The translations under genes were made by a program, and so were the position numbers. Below, in pieces: positions 17,845 to 28,185 of a stretch of 64,000 nt of DNA; the stretch's first letter is position 1; each line of letters opens with the position of its first letter. This stretch comes from an uncultured Opitutia bacterium (GTDB lineage Bacteria; Verrucomicrobiota; Verrucomicrobiia; Opitutales; UBA953), in assembly GCA_903850885.1 (NCBI GenBank), contig CAINMU010000010.1, forward strand, positions 1 to 64,000. The letters run 5' to 3'. The notes under the pieces were generated by a model. That model saw only the letters and a list, made by a program, of their open reading frames with translations. It was not told the DNA's origin and did no database searches.

Positions 17845-19863
17845 TTAGGGAAGAGAGCCGAATAAATATACCAAGGTTCCAACAAAGATCAGCCCGGCCA
17901 TGATGCGGCCATAGCGACGTTCGGCATCAGTGCGATGTGGGGCCGCCCAGCGACCCAGGACCCAGCAAGAGGCGGCAATCAAGGCTAAACCGATAGAGGC
18001 GTCGCGCACCCAGCCGGCATCATCGACAAGGGCGTTAAGCACCCAGAGAAGGTACAAAGCGTAGGCGAAAAGCGGGAAGGCCATCGCTTGCTTCAAGGTT
18101 TCCATCCATTCCCCAGGACGAGGAAGCAGGGCGGCCAGACGCGGAAAAATCGAGAGCAGAAGATAGGGCAGAGCCATGCCCAAGCCGATTACCGTGAAGA
18201 AAAGAAGCGTCTCGGAAGTGGAGCGGTCCTTATCCATGGCAAAGCCGAGGGCGGCACCCAGGCCTGGAGCCGTACATGGCGTGGCGACGGCCGTGGCCAA
18301 GATGCCGGAAAAAAACGACCCGACTCCCGCATCACCGGCACCGGCGGCCATCCCGGCAAAACTTGTGCCCATTTCAAAAGTACCGGCGAGACTGAGGCCG
18401 AGGACGACCATTAAAACGCAGGTGCCCAGGACGAAGCCCGGAGATTGCATTTGAAAGCCCCAACCAACCGAGCTGCCGCTGGCCTTAAGCGCAATGATCA
18501 GACCAGCCAGGGTAATGAAACTCACGATCACGCCAGCGGAATAGAGCAGGCCGTTTTTGATGACGGTATGACGCGAGGCGCCGGCTTCACGGGCAAAGGC
18601 GAGGACCTTCAGCCCGATCATAGGGAAGACGCACGGCATAAGATTGAGCAAGATGCCGCCCCCGAAAGCCAGCAGAAGCCAGATGACGAACGGATGGGTA
18701 ACCGAAGATGCCTGATAGGGCTTCCCAGCCGCGACGGCTTCGAGAGCTGTAATGATTTCGCCGCCCGTCAGAGCCTCCGAGAGGATAGCCGTCGGTTGTC
18801 CTTGTTTGAGAATGATGTTTAACGGAATGCCCGTGCGGCCGTATTTTTTTAACTCGGCAGCGATAACGGCGTCCTTCTTGGTCCAATCCGCCTTGAGCAT
18901 GACAACGTGATGATCGGCCAAGGCTTTGAGCAAGGCGTCTTGGGTGTAAACGCGCTTATTAACCTGACAGGTGGCACACCACCGAGCCGTAAAATCTACA
19001 TAGACGATTTTCCCTTCGGCAAGAGCTTTGGCCTGGGCTTCTGGGCTCCACGGTGTCCATTCGCCATGACTTGAGGGAGAAGGTGTGTCCAAACGTTGCG
19101 TGGGCGCGGCGATTTTGACCACGATGTTTACAAAGTCGCCCGCCGCGGTCTTGGTCACAAAGTTGATGGGGCCAGAGTTGAGCGTTTCTGTGGCATCCAC
19201 CAGCGAGAAATCAACAGTGTCGCCAACGTGCTGCTGTTTAAACGTAGCATTGGGGGTCACAAAGTTCCGTTCCGGAAACCAGGTACCGTTTAATTTCGGT
19301 CCAGCGGGAACCCTGACACGTAAGGTTTTTCCGTTGATTTCTCCCGTGGTTGCGAGCGATGGGTTTAATTCGGCGTAAAGTTTCGGGTCGTATTTATAGG
19401 CATCATTTTGTCCGCCAACCTTAAGAGCAAGGGTGACCTCTTTTTCGTGCGGATAGCAGCCAGCGTCATCGCATTCCAGCCATTCGATTTTGCCCTTAAG
19501 TACGAGTTCGCCGCGAGCGGTATCCGGAACCGTCACCTTCATGAGCAGTAAAGTTTCGGCTTCATAGACGAAATTCATGACGCCGGCCTGATCAAGCAGG
19601 GCGGGACCGGGCCAGATAAAATCGCCGGGCGACGTCCCAGCCTTATCGGACCACGTAATCGAGGGGGCTTGCCCGGCATCCCCTGGATTTTTCCAGTAAA
19701 TATGAAAATGCGGGTCGCAGCGGAAACGAGCCGCAATCAAAACTGTCTGGCCAGGCTTGATCTCGGAAGTGAGACCGACCAAGTCGACCTTGGTTCTGAC
19801 GGCCCCATAAAGATTGGACCACAAACCCATGAAAGCTAGGAGACCTAGGGCAAAGCAGCGCAT
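17845..19863 (-). CDS. DsbD-like thiol:disulfide interchange protein
   Basis: DsbD alpha-like N-terminus, thioredoxin segment ARWCATCQVNKRV, TM Cys motifs LNLMPCVFPMIGLKVLAF and ATPCTAPGLGAALGFA. Thioredoxin segment lies before the TM core. Confidence 0.88.
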   Translation of the reverse strand: MRCFALGLLAFMGLWSNLYGAVRTKVDLVGLTSEIKPGQTVLIAARFRCDPHFHIYWKNPGDAGQAPSITWSDKAGTSPGDFIWPGPALLDQAGVMNFVYEAETLLLMKVTVPDTARGELVLKGKIEWLECDDAGCYPHEKEVTLALKVGGQNDAYKYDPKLYAELNPSLATTGEINGKTLRVRVPAGPKLNGTWFPERNFVTPNATFKQQHVGDTVDFSLVDATETLNSGPINFVTKTAAGDFVNIVVKIAAPTQRLDTPSPSSHGEWTPWSPEAQAKALAEGKIVYVDFTARWCATCQVNKRVYTQDALLKALADHHVVMLKADWTKKDAVIAAELKKYGRTGIPLNIILKQGQPTAILSEALTGGEIITALEAVAAGKPYQASSVTHPFVIWLLLAFGGGILLNLMPCVFPMIGLKVLAFAREAGASRHTVIKNGLLYSAGVIVSFITLAGLIIALKASGSSVGWGFQMQSPGFVLGTCVLMVVLGLSLAGTFEMGTSFAGMAAGAGDAGVGSFFSGILATAVATPCTAPGLGAALGFAMDKDRSTSETLLFFTVIGLGMALPYLLLSIFPRLAALLPRPGEWMETLKQAMAFPLFAYALYLLWVLNALVDDAGWVRDASIGLALIAASCWVLGRWAAPHRTDAERRYGRIMAGLIFVGTLVYLFGSLP

Positions 19864-19927
19864 GGCTTCAAATTGGGCGAAAATCCGCCGGACGCAAGAC
19901 GTGCGGTGTCCCGCCTGCGCCCTCCGC

Positions 19928-21316
19928 TTAGGCCGTAAGATAGCAGGGCAGCAGGGCGGCGTCCGTCATCCCGTGGATAATCTTCTTATCCGCCGGACAG
20001 AAGGTCGAAAGGATCCCGGAAAGTTCGACCGTGTCTCCGTCGACAAAGAAATAGGGGCATAGCCTGACGCGACCGTCGGCCGGGACGATTGAGCCGTCAT
20101 CGGCATATACGGGGTGGGTCAGGCGCGATGGCTTGTGATATTCTTGCATCACGTGGAACGTTTCGTTCTCGGGGTTGAGGGCGTCCTCGATCGCTTCCAG
20201 CCATTCTTCCCGGGAAACATCGCTGCCGAGGGTGACGCTGCGGGCACCCCAGGCGGTTTCGTGGAAGCCGCTCGCTTTAATGATCAGGTTACGTTCGCGT
20301 TGGGAGGCCTCGGCGAGTTCCGTCCATTCCCGGATGGGTCGTCCGTTGACGTTGGGTGCATGCAGGACGGCCGTGGGCGGCAATTCGGTCTTCTCCATAA
20401 TCCAAGTCTGGGGAACGATCCGGAAAAGGGCGGCGAGGTGATCCTCGGGAAGATTTTCTTTCCAAAATTCTACCAGTTGCGGATGATGCAACAATGCCAG
20501 TCCAAGTTTTTCTTCCTGAAACGCTTTCATCGGCGGCGTCAGGGCGAGCGTCCCAGCTTCGACCGCATTAAAAATGCCGTCGGCTCCTTTGACATTAGCC
20601 AAGTCGAAAAGTTCGAAGAAACGATAGAGGGTGTCAATCTTGCGGGGGACGCCGTCCACGGGGATGAAAGAACCTTCGCCCATTTGCATGATCTGGGAAG
20701 GATTCACCACCTGCACGTCATGGCCCAGCGTCCGTAACTTTTCGGCTAACCAGTCGAATTCCGGCCGATAGGTGGCAGATTCGTCGCTCACCACGATCGC
20801 GATCAAAGGGTATTTTTGCTGAGGTGTAAGCTTGCTCAGCGAATGCATGAAGCGATTCGGCATGGAAGTTCCGCCGATGACCGAAGGAAAATCTTCGGCG
20901 TAAACTTCATTCAGGTATGCGGTCAGACCAACGCCGCCGGGGACGCTATCGAGCTCGGTCATCGTGAAACCTTGTTCGGTAATGAGAAGGTCCGGACGGA
21001 GGACGATCGGCGCCTGGCCTTTGACGGCACGGTGGCGACCGTGCTCGACCAATCCCGCCGGCTTGTAGCGGTCAAGATAGGCGGAAACCCAGGGCGCATA
21101 CACATCGCGGTTACGCAGAATTTTCTTATCCGTGAAGGAGCGAACGTAGAGGCGCTCCAGAGCGCGTTGATAACTCAGGCACGCCGCCCCGATGATTTTG
21201 AGGTCCTTAAGTTGCGCCGGCGAAATCGGCCAAGGTTCCGGCGAAAGTTTCCAGATTTTTTCCGCGAACAGGGGCGGCTCAAGTAACTTGTGACGAAGAA
21301 CTTCCCGGGTGGGCAT
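19928..21316 (-). CDS. Uncharacterised protein, possible ATP-grasp-like fold
   Basis: 462-aa ORF from M(PTREVLRHK); RPDLLITEQGFTMTELDSVPGGVGLTAYLNEVY and NLIIKASGFHETAWGARSV resemble ATP-grasp-like proteins; no definitive motif. Confidence 0.5.
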   Translation of the reverse strand: MPTREVLRHKLLEPPLFAEKIWKLSPEPWPISPAQLKDLKIIGAACLSYQRALERLYVRSFTDKKILRNRDVYAPWVSAYLDRYKPAGLVEHGRHRAVKGQAPIVLRPDLLITEQGFTMTELDSVPGGVGLTAYLNEVYAEDFPSVIGGTSMPNRFMHSLSKLTPQQKYPLIAIVVSDESATYRPEFDWLAEKLRTLGHDVQVVNPSQIMQMGEGSFIPVDGVPRKIDTLYRFFELFDLANVKGADGIFNAVEAGTLALTPPMKAFQEEKLGLALLHHPQLVEFWKENLPEDHLAALFRIVPQTWIMEKTELPPTAVLHAPNVNGRPIREWTELAEASQRERNLIIKASGFHETAWGARSVTLGSDVSREEWLEAIEDALNPENETFHVMQEYHKPSRLTHPVYADDGSIVPADGRVRLCPYFFVDGDTVELSGILSTFCPADKKIIHGMTDAALLPCYLTA

Positions 21317-21329
21317 GACGAGCGTGAGG

Positions 21330-22475
21330 TTAGTCCTCGATTTTAATATCTTTATTACGTGAACGCGGGCCGCCGGCGCGCAACCAGCCGTTGATGAACG
21401 AATCGATATCTCCATCCATCACGGCCTGGATATTGCCCGTTTCGACGCCGGTCCGGAGGTCTTTGACCATCTGGTAGGGCTGGAAGACGTAGGACCGGAT
21501 CTGGTTACCCCAGCCGATGTCGCCCTTTTCACCATAGTAGCGTTCCATTTCCGCCCGCTTGTCGTCCTGCAGTTTTTCGTAAATGCGGGCCCGGAGAATC
21601 TTCATCGCCAGGGCGCGATTCTTGACCTGCGAACGTTCGCGCTGGCAGGCCACGACCAGACCGGTCGGAATGTGCGTCAACCGCACGGCAGATTCGGTCT
21701 TGTTGACGTGCTGGCCGCCCTTGCCGCTGGAACGATAGACATCGACCCGGAGGTCAGCTTCGTCGATTTCGACTTCAATGTCATCGTCGATTTCCGCGAC
21801 GACGTCGACCGAGGCGAAGGACGTGTGTCGGCGAGCATTTGCATCAAAGGGGGAAATCCGTACCAAGCGGTGGACACCCCGTTCGGCCTTCGCGTAGCCA
21901 TAGGCATTCGGACCTTCGATGCGGAAAGTCGCCTGGCTGATGCCGGCGCCTTCGCCTTCGGCGACGTCTTCGATTTCGATCTTAAAACCACGCCGTTCCG
22001 CCCAGCGGGTATACATGCGGAAGAGCAGGTCGGCCCAATCATTCGATTCGGTGCCGCCGGCGCCGGCCTTAACGGTCATGATGGCATTAGATTTGTCGTG
22101 CAGGCCCGAGAGGAAAGAGGCGATTTCCAGATCGGCGACGGCCGCAATCAAATCGGTGCCCAAAGTGCGAAGTTCTTCAACTTCAGCATCCGCCGTGCCA
22201 TCCGGTGATTCGGTGATCAGTTCCGCCAAAGTCTTGGCGTCTTCGATCTGACGACGAAAGGCGACCTGGGGGGCGACGATGATCTTATAGCCGTTACATT
22301 CCGTGATGACCTTCTGCGCACTTTTTTGACTGTCCCAAAAGTTCGGGGCACCCATTTGTTCTTCCAGCTTAGCGATGAGGACTTGCCGACCAGGGACATC
22401 GAGGAACTTCCAAAGATAACCGGCACGCCGTTCGACTTCTTCGAGGTTGGCACGAATTTCGGGCGGAATATACAT
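21330..22475 (-). CDS. prfB: Peptide chain release factor 2, encoded in one uninterrupted frame
   Basis: [59 protein letters not shown] (GGQ). Confidence 0.94.
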   Translation of the reverse strand: MYIPPEIRANLEEVERRAGYLWKFLDVPGRQVLIAKLEEQMGAPNFWDSQKSAQKVITECNGYKIIVAPQVAFRRQIEDAKTLAELITESPDGTADAEVEELRTLGTDLIAAVADLEIASFLSGLHDKSNAIMTVKAGAGGTESNDWADLLFRMYTRWAERRGFKIEIEDVAEGEGAGISQATFRIEGPNAYGYAKAERGVHRLVRISPFDANARRHTSFASVDVVAEIDDDIEVEIDEADLRVDVYRSSGKGGQHVNKTESAVRLTHIPTGLVVACQRERSQVKNRALAMKILRARIYEKLQDDKRAEMERYYGEKGDIGWGNQIRSYVFQPYQMVKDLRTGVETGNIQAVMDGDIDSFINGWLRAGGPRSRNKDIKIED

Positions 22476-22656
22476 TTTAAAAAAGAGAGGGTAAAGGTGT
22501 GGAATCTTCCCTAAGGGCGAAGTTTCAAAAATAGGGGATACAGGGGCTAAAGGCTTATTTCAACCGCAGAGTGGGGTCCCTGCGTGTGCACACCCTGACG
22601 TTGTTCGGTGCATGGTCGCACTTGCACCCGCAAGGTAGGCTGGCATAGATGCATCC

Positions 22657-25209
22657 ATGTCCTACCTCGAAGGCTTAAGTTTTGCGCAAATCGCGGGTCC
22701 GTTGCCAGAGCGCAGGGTCTTGGCCAACGGGTTGGAGGTCGTCTTCGTGCAACGACCAGGCATCGGCTTATGCACCGTCCAAGCGTGGGTGCGGACGGGC
22801 AGCGTGCATGAAGGGCGTTGGGATGGTTCCGGTATCTCGCACTATCTGGAGCACATGGTCTTTAAGGGGACGGCGCGCTTTTCCAATCGCGAGCTCACGG
22901 AGGCCGTCCATCGGTGCGGCGGATCGTCCAACGCCTATACCACGTTTGATCGTACCGTTTATTACATCGACGCCCCTCAAGAGGGCTTTGAAACCGCCAT
23001 GGAATCTGTGGCTGACATGGTCTTTGATCCGCTCATCACGGACGCGGATGCCAAGATGGAACGCGAAGTCATTTTACGGGAAATCGCCATGCGGGATGAC
23101 GAACATGATTCCGTGTTGGCCGAATCGATTTTGCACGAAGCCGTCCGGTCGCATTCGTTGCGGCACCCCGTGATTGGGCATCGTGAGCTTTTCGTCCGCA
23201 TCACGCCGGATGATTTAAGAGCTTACCATGCCGGGCGCTATGTCCCTTCGAATGTCGTGCTGGCCATCGGCGGCTCGATGGAGGTCGAGGAGGCTTTTGC
23301 CGCAGCAGAAAAATGGTTCGGCTGTTTCGTGCGACGTCCGGTCCTGGAGACCACGACGATCTCCGAGCCGCCGCAGGGCGGTATTCGTCGCACCGACCTG
23401 GTAAGAGATGTCACTACGAGCAAAGGCGTGCTGTGTTGGCGTGCTCCGGGGCTCTTTGATGAAGGCCGGGCGGCCCTTGATTTATTTTTAGGCGTACTGG
23501 GCGCGGGGAATAGTTCGGTGCTTTGGAACGAGATGCGTGAAAAACGCAAACTCGTGCACAGTATCGATGCCTCCGCTTTTGGTATCCGCGAATTAGGCTT
23601 AGCTTGGCTGGGTTGGTCGGGTGAAGCGGGGGCGGATATTCCGGCCATTGAAAAGGGGACGCTGGAATTGGTAGATGGCTTGCTTCAGCGTGGCGTCCAT
23701 CTGGCAGAATTCGAAAAAGTACGCCGTCAGGCCGTCGTCTCGATGGTGAATGGGATGAAGAATATCCATGGCTTTACCTCCCGGAGCGCTTATGCCGCTG
23801 CCATCGGCTACGATATCAATTGGCCGCAACGCGGGGTCGAACACCTCGCCAAAATTTCGCCAGACGATCTCACCAAGGAAGGCCGCCGCTGGCTGAAGCC
23901 CGACTTGGTCACCTTCGGTACTTTAAAGGGCGGTAAGGTCTCGGTGCCGGCCACGATTAAGCCGATCATCCATCCTCCCGACAAATTCGAGACGATGACC
24001 TTGCCCAATGGGGTACGCGTGGTGCTTCAGCATGATAGTACGATGCCAAAGGCAGGCGTTGGCGTATTCCTCTCCGCCGGGGCGGCCTATGAAAATGCGG
24101 AACACCGCGGCATATCTGGATTATTATCCACGCTCTTTGCCCGCGATACGGTCAAGCGATCTAAAGAAGAAGTCGCTTCCACCGTGGATGGGTTGGGCAT
24201 GACCTTCAGTGACCATGCATCCCAGATATCCCTCGGACTTTGGGGCGAAGGGTTAAGTTCTGACTTTGCAGCCGTGTCGGCCTTGGTGGCGGATGGCATC
24301 CTCTGCCCGACCTTGCTCCCCGACACCATCGTCATCGAACAAGCGGCCATGATCTCAGCCTGCCGTGAAGCGGAGGATGATATTGTCGAGAAAGCACGGT
24401 TACGCCTCTTGAGACAATATTTCGGGGAGCACCCCTTGGGCGTTGATTCTAATGGCACGCCCGAGACCTTGGCAAAGATTCAGTCGGCCAACCTCAGCGC
24501 CTTGCATCAATCCTTAGTCGTGGCGGGTAATATCGTCGTGGGTATCAGCGGAGATTTTGAGCGCAAGGAGGCCCTCGCTTTCGTGCAAGCCCGGTTCGGG
24601 ATTTTGCCCAAGGTCGCCTTTACGTCCCGAAAACTCGCTTTGCACCAGCCGCTCAAGGCTGCGCAAGCACTCGAACGGGCCCAAGGCGAGCAGGCGGTGG
24701 TTGCTATCGCTTTTCCGCATTGTGGTTTTGGTCCCGACGAAGTGGTCGCGGCCAACGTCACCGAAGAACTCTTAAGTGGTATGGCAAGCGGACTCTTCCG
24801 ACGGATCCGCGAAGAAAAAGGCATGGCCTACTTCGTGGGCGCATCCCGCATCGAAGTCGTCGATCAAGGAATGTTTTATCTTTATGCCGGCACTTCCCCC
24901 GAGAGTGCCCAGGAGGTTGTCAAGGAGATGCGCTTGGAATTGGATCGGTTACGTGCCGGAAAATTTAGACCCGATGAGATTGAAGATGCGAAAAGACGTC
25001 TCAGGGTTTCGCGCCGCCAAAGCCGCCAATCCGTCGGGGCTCGCCTACAAGGTGCCCTCATCCGCGAAGTAGCTGGTCTGGGCGCAAATTTTGATGCCGA
25101 ATGGGAGCGCCGCATGGGCTTAACTGACGGCGCTGCCGTCCAAAAGTTTGCTCACCAGTACTTGGCGATAAAGTTCGAACAGGAACTCATCGTCTTGCCG
25201 AAAGCCTAA
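22657..25209 (+). CDS. M16 family zinc metallopeptidase, two tandem M16 units
   Basis: HYLEHMVFKGT (HxxEH); second unit TLPNGVRVVLQHDSTMPKAGVGVFLSAGAAYENAEHRGISGLLSTLF lacks HxxEH. Confidence 0.9.
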   Translation: MSYLEGLSFAQIAGPLPERRVLANGLEVVFVQRPGIGLCTVQAWVRTGSVHEGRWDGSGISHYLEHMVFKGTARFSNRELTEAVHRCGGSSNAYTTFDRTVYYIDAPQEGFETAMESVADMVFDPLITDADAKMEREVILREIAMRDDEHDSVLAESILHEAVRSHSLRHPVIGHRELFVRITPDDLRAYHAGRYVPSNVVLAIGGSMEVEEAFAAAEKWFGCFVRRPVLETTTISEPPQGGIRRTDLVRDVTTSKGVLCWRAPGLFDEGRAALDLFLGVLGAGNSSVLWNEMREKRKLVHSIDASAFGIRELGLAWLGWSGEAGADIPAIEKGTLELVDGLLQRGVHLAEFEKVRRQAVVSMVNGMKNIHGFTSRSAYAAAIGYDINWPQRGVEHLAKISPDDLTKEGRRWLKPDLVTFGTLKGGKVSVPATIKPIIHPPDKFETMTLPNGVRVVLQHDSTMPKAGVGVFLSAGAAYENAEHRGISGLLSTLFARDTVKRSKEEVASTVDGLGMTFSDHASQISLGLWGEGLSSDFAAVSALVADGILCPTLLPDTIVIEQAAMISACREAEDDIVEKARLRLLRQYFGEHPLGVDSNGTPETLAKIQSANLSALHQSLVVAGNIVVGISGDFERKEALAFVQARFGILPKVAFTSRKLALHQPLKAAQALERAQGEQAVVAIAFPHCGFGPDEVVAANVTEELLSGMASGLFRRIREEKGMAYFVGASRIEVVDQGMFYLYAGTSPESAQEVVKEMRLELDRLRAGKFRPDEIEDAKRRLRVSRRQSRQSVGARLQGALIREVAGLGANFDAEWERRMGLTDGAAVQKFAHQYLAIKFEQELIVLPKA

Positions 25210-26480
25210 GCCGCTTCGAAGTGTCGGCGGGCCCGGACGGACACCCAAATACCAGGGATGCTTAAGAGTAGGGCGCCGATAAAATAATGGGCATAACCGA
25301 ATTGCGTGGCGAGGGTACCGGCCCAAAGCCCGGGCAGATAATTAGCCAAGAGGGCACAGGTTGAGAGCGCAGCATAACGAACCGCGGCACTGCGACCGGC
25401 CGCTAATTTCATCATGGATAATAAAAGCGCGCAGAGACCGGCACCGTAGGCCAGGTATTCCAGAAAAAAGACTACGCCGATAATCAGGGGGGGCTGCCCG
25501 GGGTGATAGGCGAGCCAGGCGATCAGCGCTAAGGGCAAGTGCATCACGATGCCTAAAGGCACCAGGGACGATCTTAGGCCATAAAGACCGACGACTAAGG
25601 AGCCAATAAGCCCCCCTAAAGCCAAGCCACCAACGGCCGTCCAGAGCCTCAGGATGGCGTAGCTTTCATTGCTCAGAGCCAGACCGCCCGCCGCCGTAGG
25701 GGCCATGGAAAAAAGGGGGAGGATTCGCGCCATGTGAATTTCACTCGCGCGATAAAAAAAGATCAACCCCAACACGGCACTGAGTCGTGGGTCACGGAGA
25801 AGGTCAGTCAAACCTTCGCGCATCTGCTGAGATCGTTGGGCAAGGGTGAGGTGGTCCGTCGGAGTGGATGGCTCCCGGCGAAAGCTGAGGAAGTTTAGGA
25901 TTACAGCTAAAAGGGCGATCGCGGCGGCGAAGTAAACCGCATCGGACCAGGCTTGATGGGGGGATGCGCCGTGGGTCATCAAGGTGCCGGCTAACCAAAT
26001 CAGGGCCGGGCCACAGAGTACGCCGCCGAACTTTGAAGCAAAATTGACCAGACCAGAATAATGGGCACGAGCTTGATCATTCAAGGAGCCGACGAAGTAA
26101 CCATCGAGAGCGTAGTCATGACTTGCGGCAAGAAACGACACGAGTATCAAACCTCCGAGGATCAATCCCAAAGAGGGCAGCGTGCCGCCGATGGTCCATC
26201 CTAAGAAAGCCAGCACGACCGTGATCAAGAACTGCGTCCACAGGATGAAACTCTTGGGTGCAAAAAGGGATATCAGTGGAGCGAGGAGGATTTTGAGTCC
26301 CAGAATCAATCCCAAGCTCGCGACCACCTTGGTAATGAGGGCATCGGCCGAGCCTGTATTTCTAAGGGCAACCGGCAGGGCTTCATCGCGGATCGCCGCA
26401 GGTATCGCCTGAAATACATAACCACCGGTCACCCATAACCAGACGTAGCGAGGACGGGGCAAGGCGACGGCGGCTGGCAT
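25206..26480 (-). CDS. MFS-type transporter (AmpG-like)
   Basis: About 12 hydrophobic segments; GWTIGGTLPSLGLILGGLILVSFLAASHDYALDGYFVGSL. Confidence 0.72.
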   Translation of the reverse strand: MPAAVALPRPRYVWLWVTGGYVFQAIPAAIRDEALPVALRNTGSADALITKVVASLGLILGLKILLAPLISLFAPKSFILWTQFLITVVLAFLGWTIGGTLPSLGLILGGLILVSFLAASHDYALDGYFVGSLNDQARAHYSGLVNFASKFGGVLCGPALIWLAGTLMTHGASPHQAWSDAVYFAAAIALLAVILNFLSFRREPSTPTDHLTLAQRSQQMREGLTDLLRDPRLSAVLGLIFFYRASEIHMARILPLFSMAPTAAGGLALSNESYAILRLWTAVGGLALGGLIGSLVVGLYGLRSSLVPLGIVMHLPLALIAWLAYHPGQPPLIIGVVFFLEYLAYGAGLCALLLSMMKLAAGRSAAVRYAALSTCALLANYLPGLWAGTLATQFGYAHYFIGALLLSIPGIWVSVRARRHFEAA

Positions 26481-26485
26481 GAGAC

Positions 26486-27346
26486 TTAATTACCTTGTTC
26501 GCCTAATTGATTTCGTCCGTAAAAATCTACGGAGCGCAGCAAGCCATCGACGAATTTAGCTGAAGTGACGTTAAGACCCATCAATTCTGCGTCCGTCAAA
26601 TCAAGCATTTCGCCAGGCCGGAAAGTTCTTTGGGTGTCCGTCAGCTTAGAGACCATCTTAGGCTTGTCGGTGGGAACTATCTCCTGGGCGGAGAAAGGGT
26701 GGGCAGACACCCCTTCGGGCAGATCAAGCGGCGGCGCCGAATCGATAGGGGCGGGGGTGTCGGCGTCGGCCGGAAAGTCTTTCATGGCCTTAAACTCGAG
26801 CGTTAACGAGCCGTCAGGCGCGATGTCATCATTGGTCACCAATCCGCCCCGAGCCAAAACGCGCAGGGCGGCGGCCAAACTGAAGACGCCATCTTCAAGT
26901 TCGCAGACGATACCGAAGGCTTCTTCCAATTCCTGAAATTTATCCTGCAGATTCATCTGGGCGAACGCCTGTTGTTTCTCGCCAATCAACTGGTCGATTT
27001 CCGGACTACCGTTCTGATTCTTACCCCGCTCGCGAATGAAGAGACAAAGCAAGTGGCATTGCGTCATGCATTCAGCCGCTAAGACCAAAAGATCATTGAC
27101 GGTAGTACGGAGCATGAGGCCACGCGCATAGGCCCGCATCTGTGCAGGTGGCAAATGGGCTTGGGGAACCGGCATCACCCGCGAAAGGGACGAGAAATGT
27201 TCGTAGGCCTTCGGATCGGCGGTGTGCATCCCCGCGATGCTGAAAGCCAGCATGTCATGCTGACGTTGGAGGGCCGTAAAAAAGTTACGGCTGATATTTT
27301 GCAACGAGATGACGCTCTCGCCGGGACCAGGTTGAGGTTGAGACAT
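26486..27346 (-). CDS. Hypothetical protein
   Basis: 286-aa ORF packed between minus-strand genes; no recognised motif. Confidence 0.65.
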   Translation of the reverse strand: MSQPQPGPGESVISLQNISRNFFTALQRQHDMLAFSIAGMHTADPKAYEHFSSLSRVMPVPQAHLPPAQMRAYARGLMLRTTVNDLLVLAAECMTQCHLLCLFIRERGKNQNGSPEIDQLIGEKQQAFAQMNLQDKFQELEEAFGIVCELEDGVFSLAAALRVLARGGLVTNDDIAPDGSLTLEFKAMKDFPADADTPAPIDSAPPLDLPEGVSAHPFSAQEIVPTDKPKMVSKLTDTQRTFRPGEMLDLTDAELMGLNVTSAKFVDGLLRSVDFYGRNQLGEQGN

Positions 27347-27354
27347 GGGAACGG

Positions 27355-28185
27355 TTATTCGGTCGGAGGATTAGATTCTTTGCCTTTGGCATGACGGGCG
27401 CGTTTACGAGCCATGAAGCCGTCGGCGCGGGGCTTGGGGGTCGCGGCGAACCAAGCCATCACCAAGGGAGTTACTTCGGATAAATGAAGCGGAGGCTGTC
27501 CCAAGATGCCTGGAAAACGGAAGCAATGTTCGACCCGGGGCTGGAGGTCGGGGTCAAGACGTTCGCCAGAAATGAGAAGGGCGAGGTGGCGGGCAGGGAC
27601 CCGAACGGGAGTTCCCAGGTCGATTTTTCGACCCATGTCAGGGGAGAGTGCGACGACGCAGCAACGGTCTTCCACCAGTTTAAGTAAGCCACCCAAAGCC
27701 GCGGCACGCATCAAGCGCAGGTTTTCCATCGAACCGCGGGATAGGTTCCAAACTGCGGGATGAAAGGCGATTTTTTCCGTACCGGATGAGAGCAGGAGAC
27801 GCTTGAGCCCGAAAGCCGCCATCGAGCGGGCGATGGCCGCCAAGTCTTCGGGATTCGTGATACCATCGGCAATGACGATACTTTCATGCGTTTCACGCCA
27901 TTCGGTGAAATCCGAAACCCGCGCCAGGCCGAGATCGGGACGCATGGTCAAGGCGCAGACATCGTCGCAGGGACCTTCGGCGGTCTCAGCCAATTCGATG
28001 GGGCCAACGATGCGGGTTTTTACGCCAAGTTCGGTGAACGCCTTGTTGTGCTCGGCTAAAGAGGGTGCAAAGGCGGCGGTCGCGACGATTTCACGGAGGG
28101 CCTTGGGATGATGCTCCAGGCAGGCTAAAAGTGATTTAATCCCACGGATGACGAGGCGATTAGGATGAGGGTCAGGTGGGGTCAT
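27355..28185 (-). CDS. TrmH/SpoU-family RNA methyltransferase-like protein
   Basis: Substrate-binding-like N-terminus, SIVIADGITNPEDLAAIARSMAAFGLKRLLLSSGTEK; C-terminal knot motifs atypical. Confidence 0.68.
   Translation of the reverse strand: MTPPDPHPNRLVIRGIKSLLACLEHHPKALREIVATAAFAPSLAEHNKAFTELGVKTRIVGPIELAETAEGPCDDVCALTMRPDLGLARVSDFTEWRETHESIVIADGITNPEDLAAIARSMAAFGLKRLLLSSGTEKIAFHPAVWNLSRGSMENLRLMRAAALGGLLKLVEDRCCVVALSPDMGRKIDLGTPVRVPARHLALLISGERLDPDLQPRVEHCFRFPGILGQPPLHLSEVTPLVMAWFAATPKPRADGFMARKRARHAKGKESNPPTE

Noticed and set aside
20114-20737. 207-aa plus-strand ORF
   Set aside because: Antisense to the ATP-grasp-like ORF; frame has no recognisable family.
22476-22656. Possible tRNA or small RNA in the prfB/M16 intergenic region
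   Set aside because: No cloverleaf, T-loop (GGTTCRANTCC) or CCA end; the GTGTGCACAC palindrome is short.
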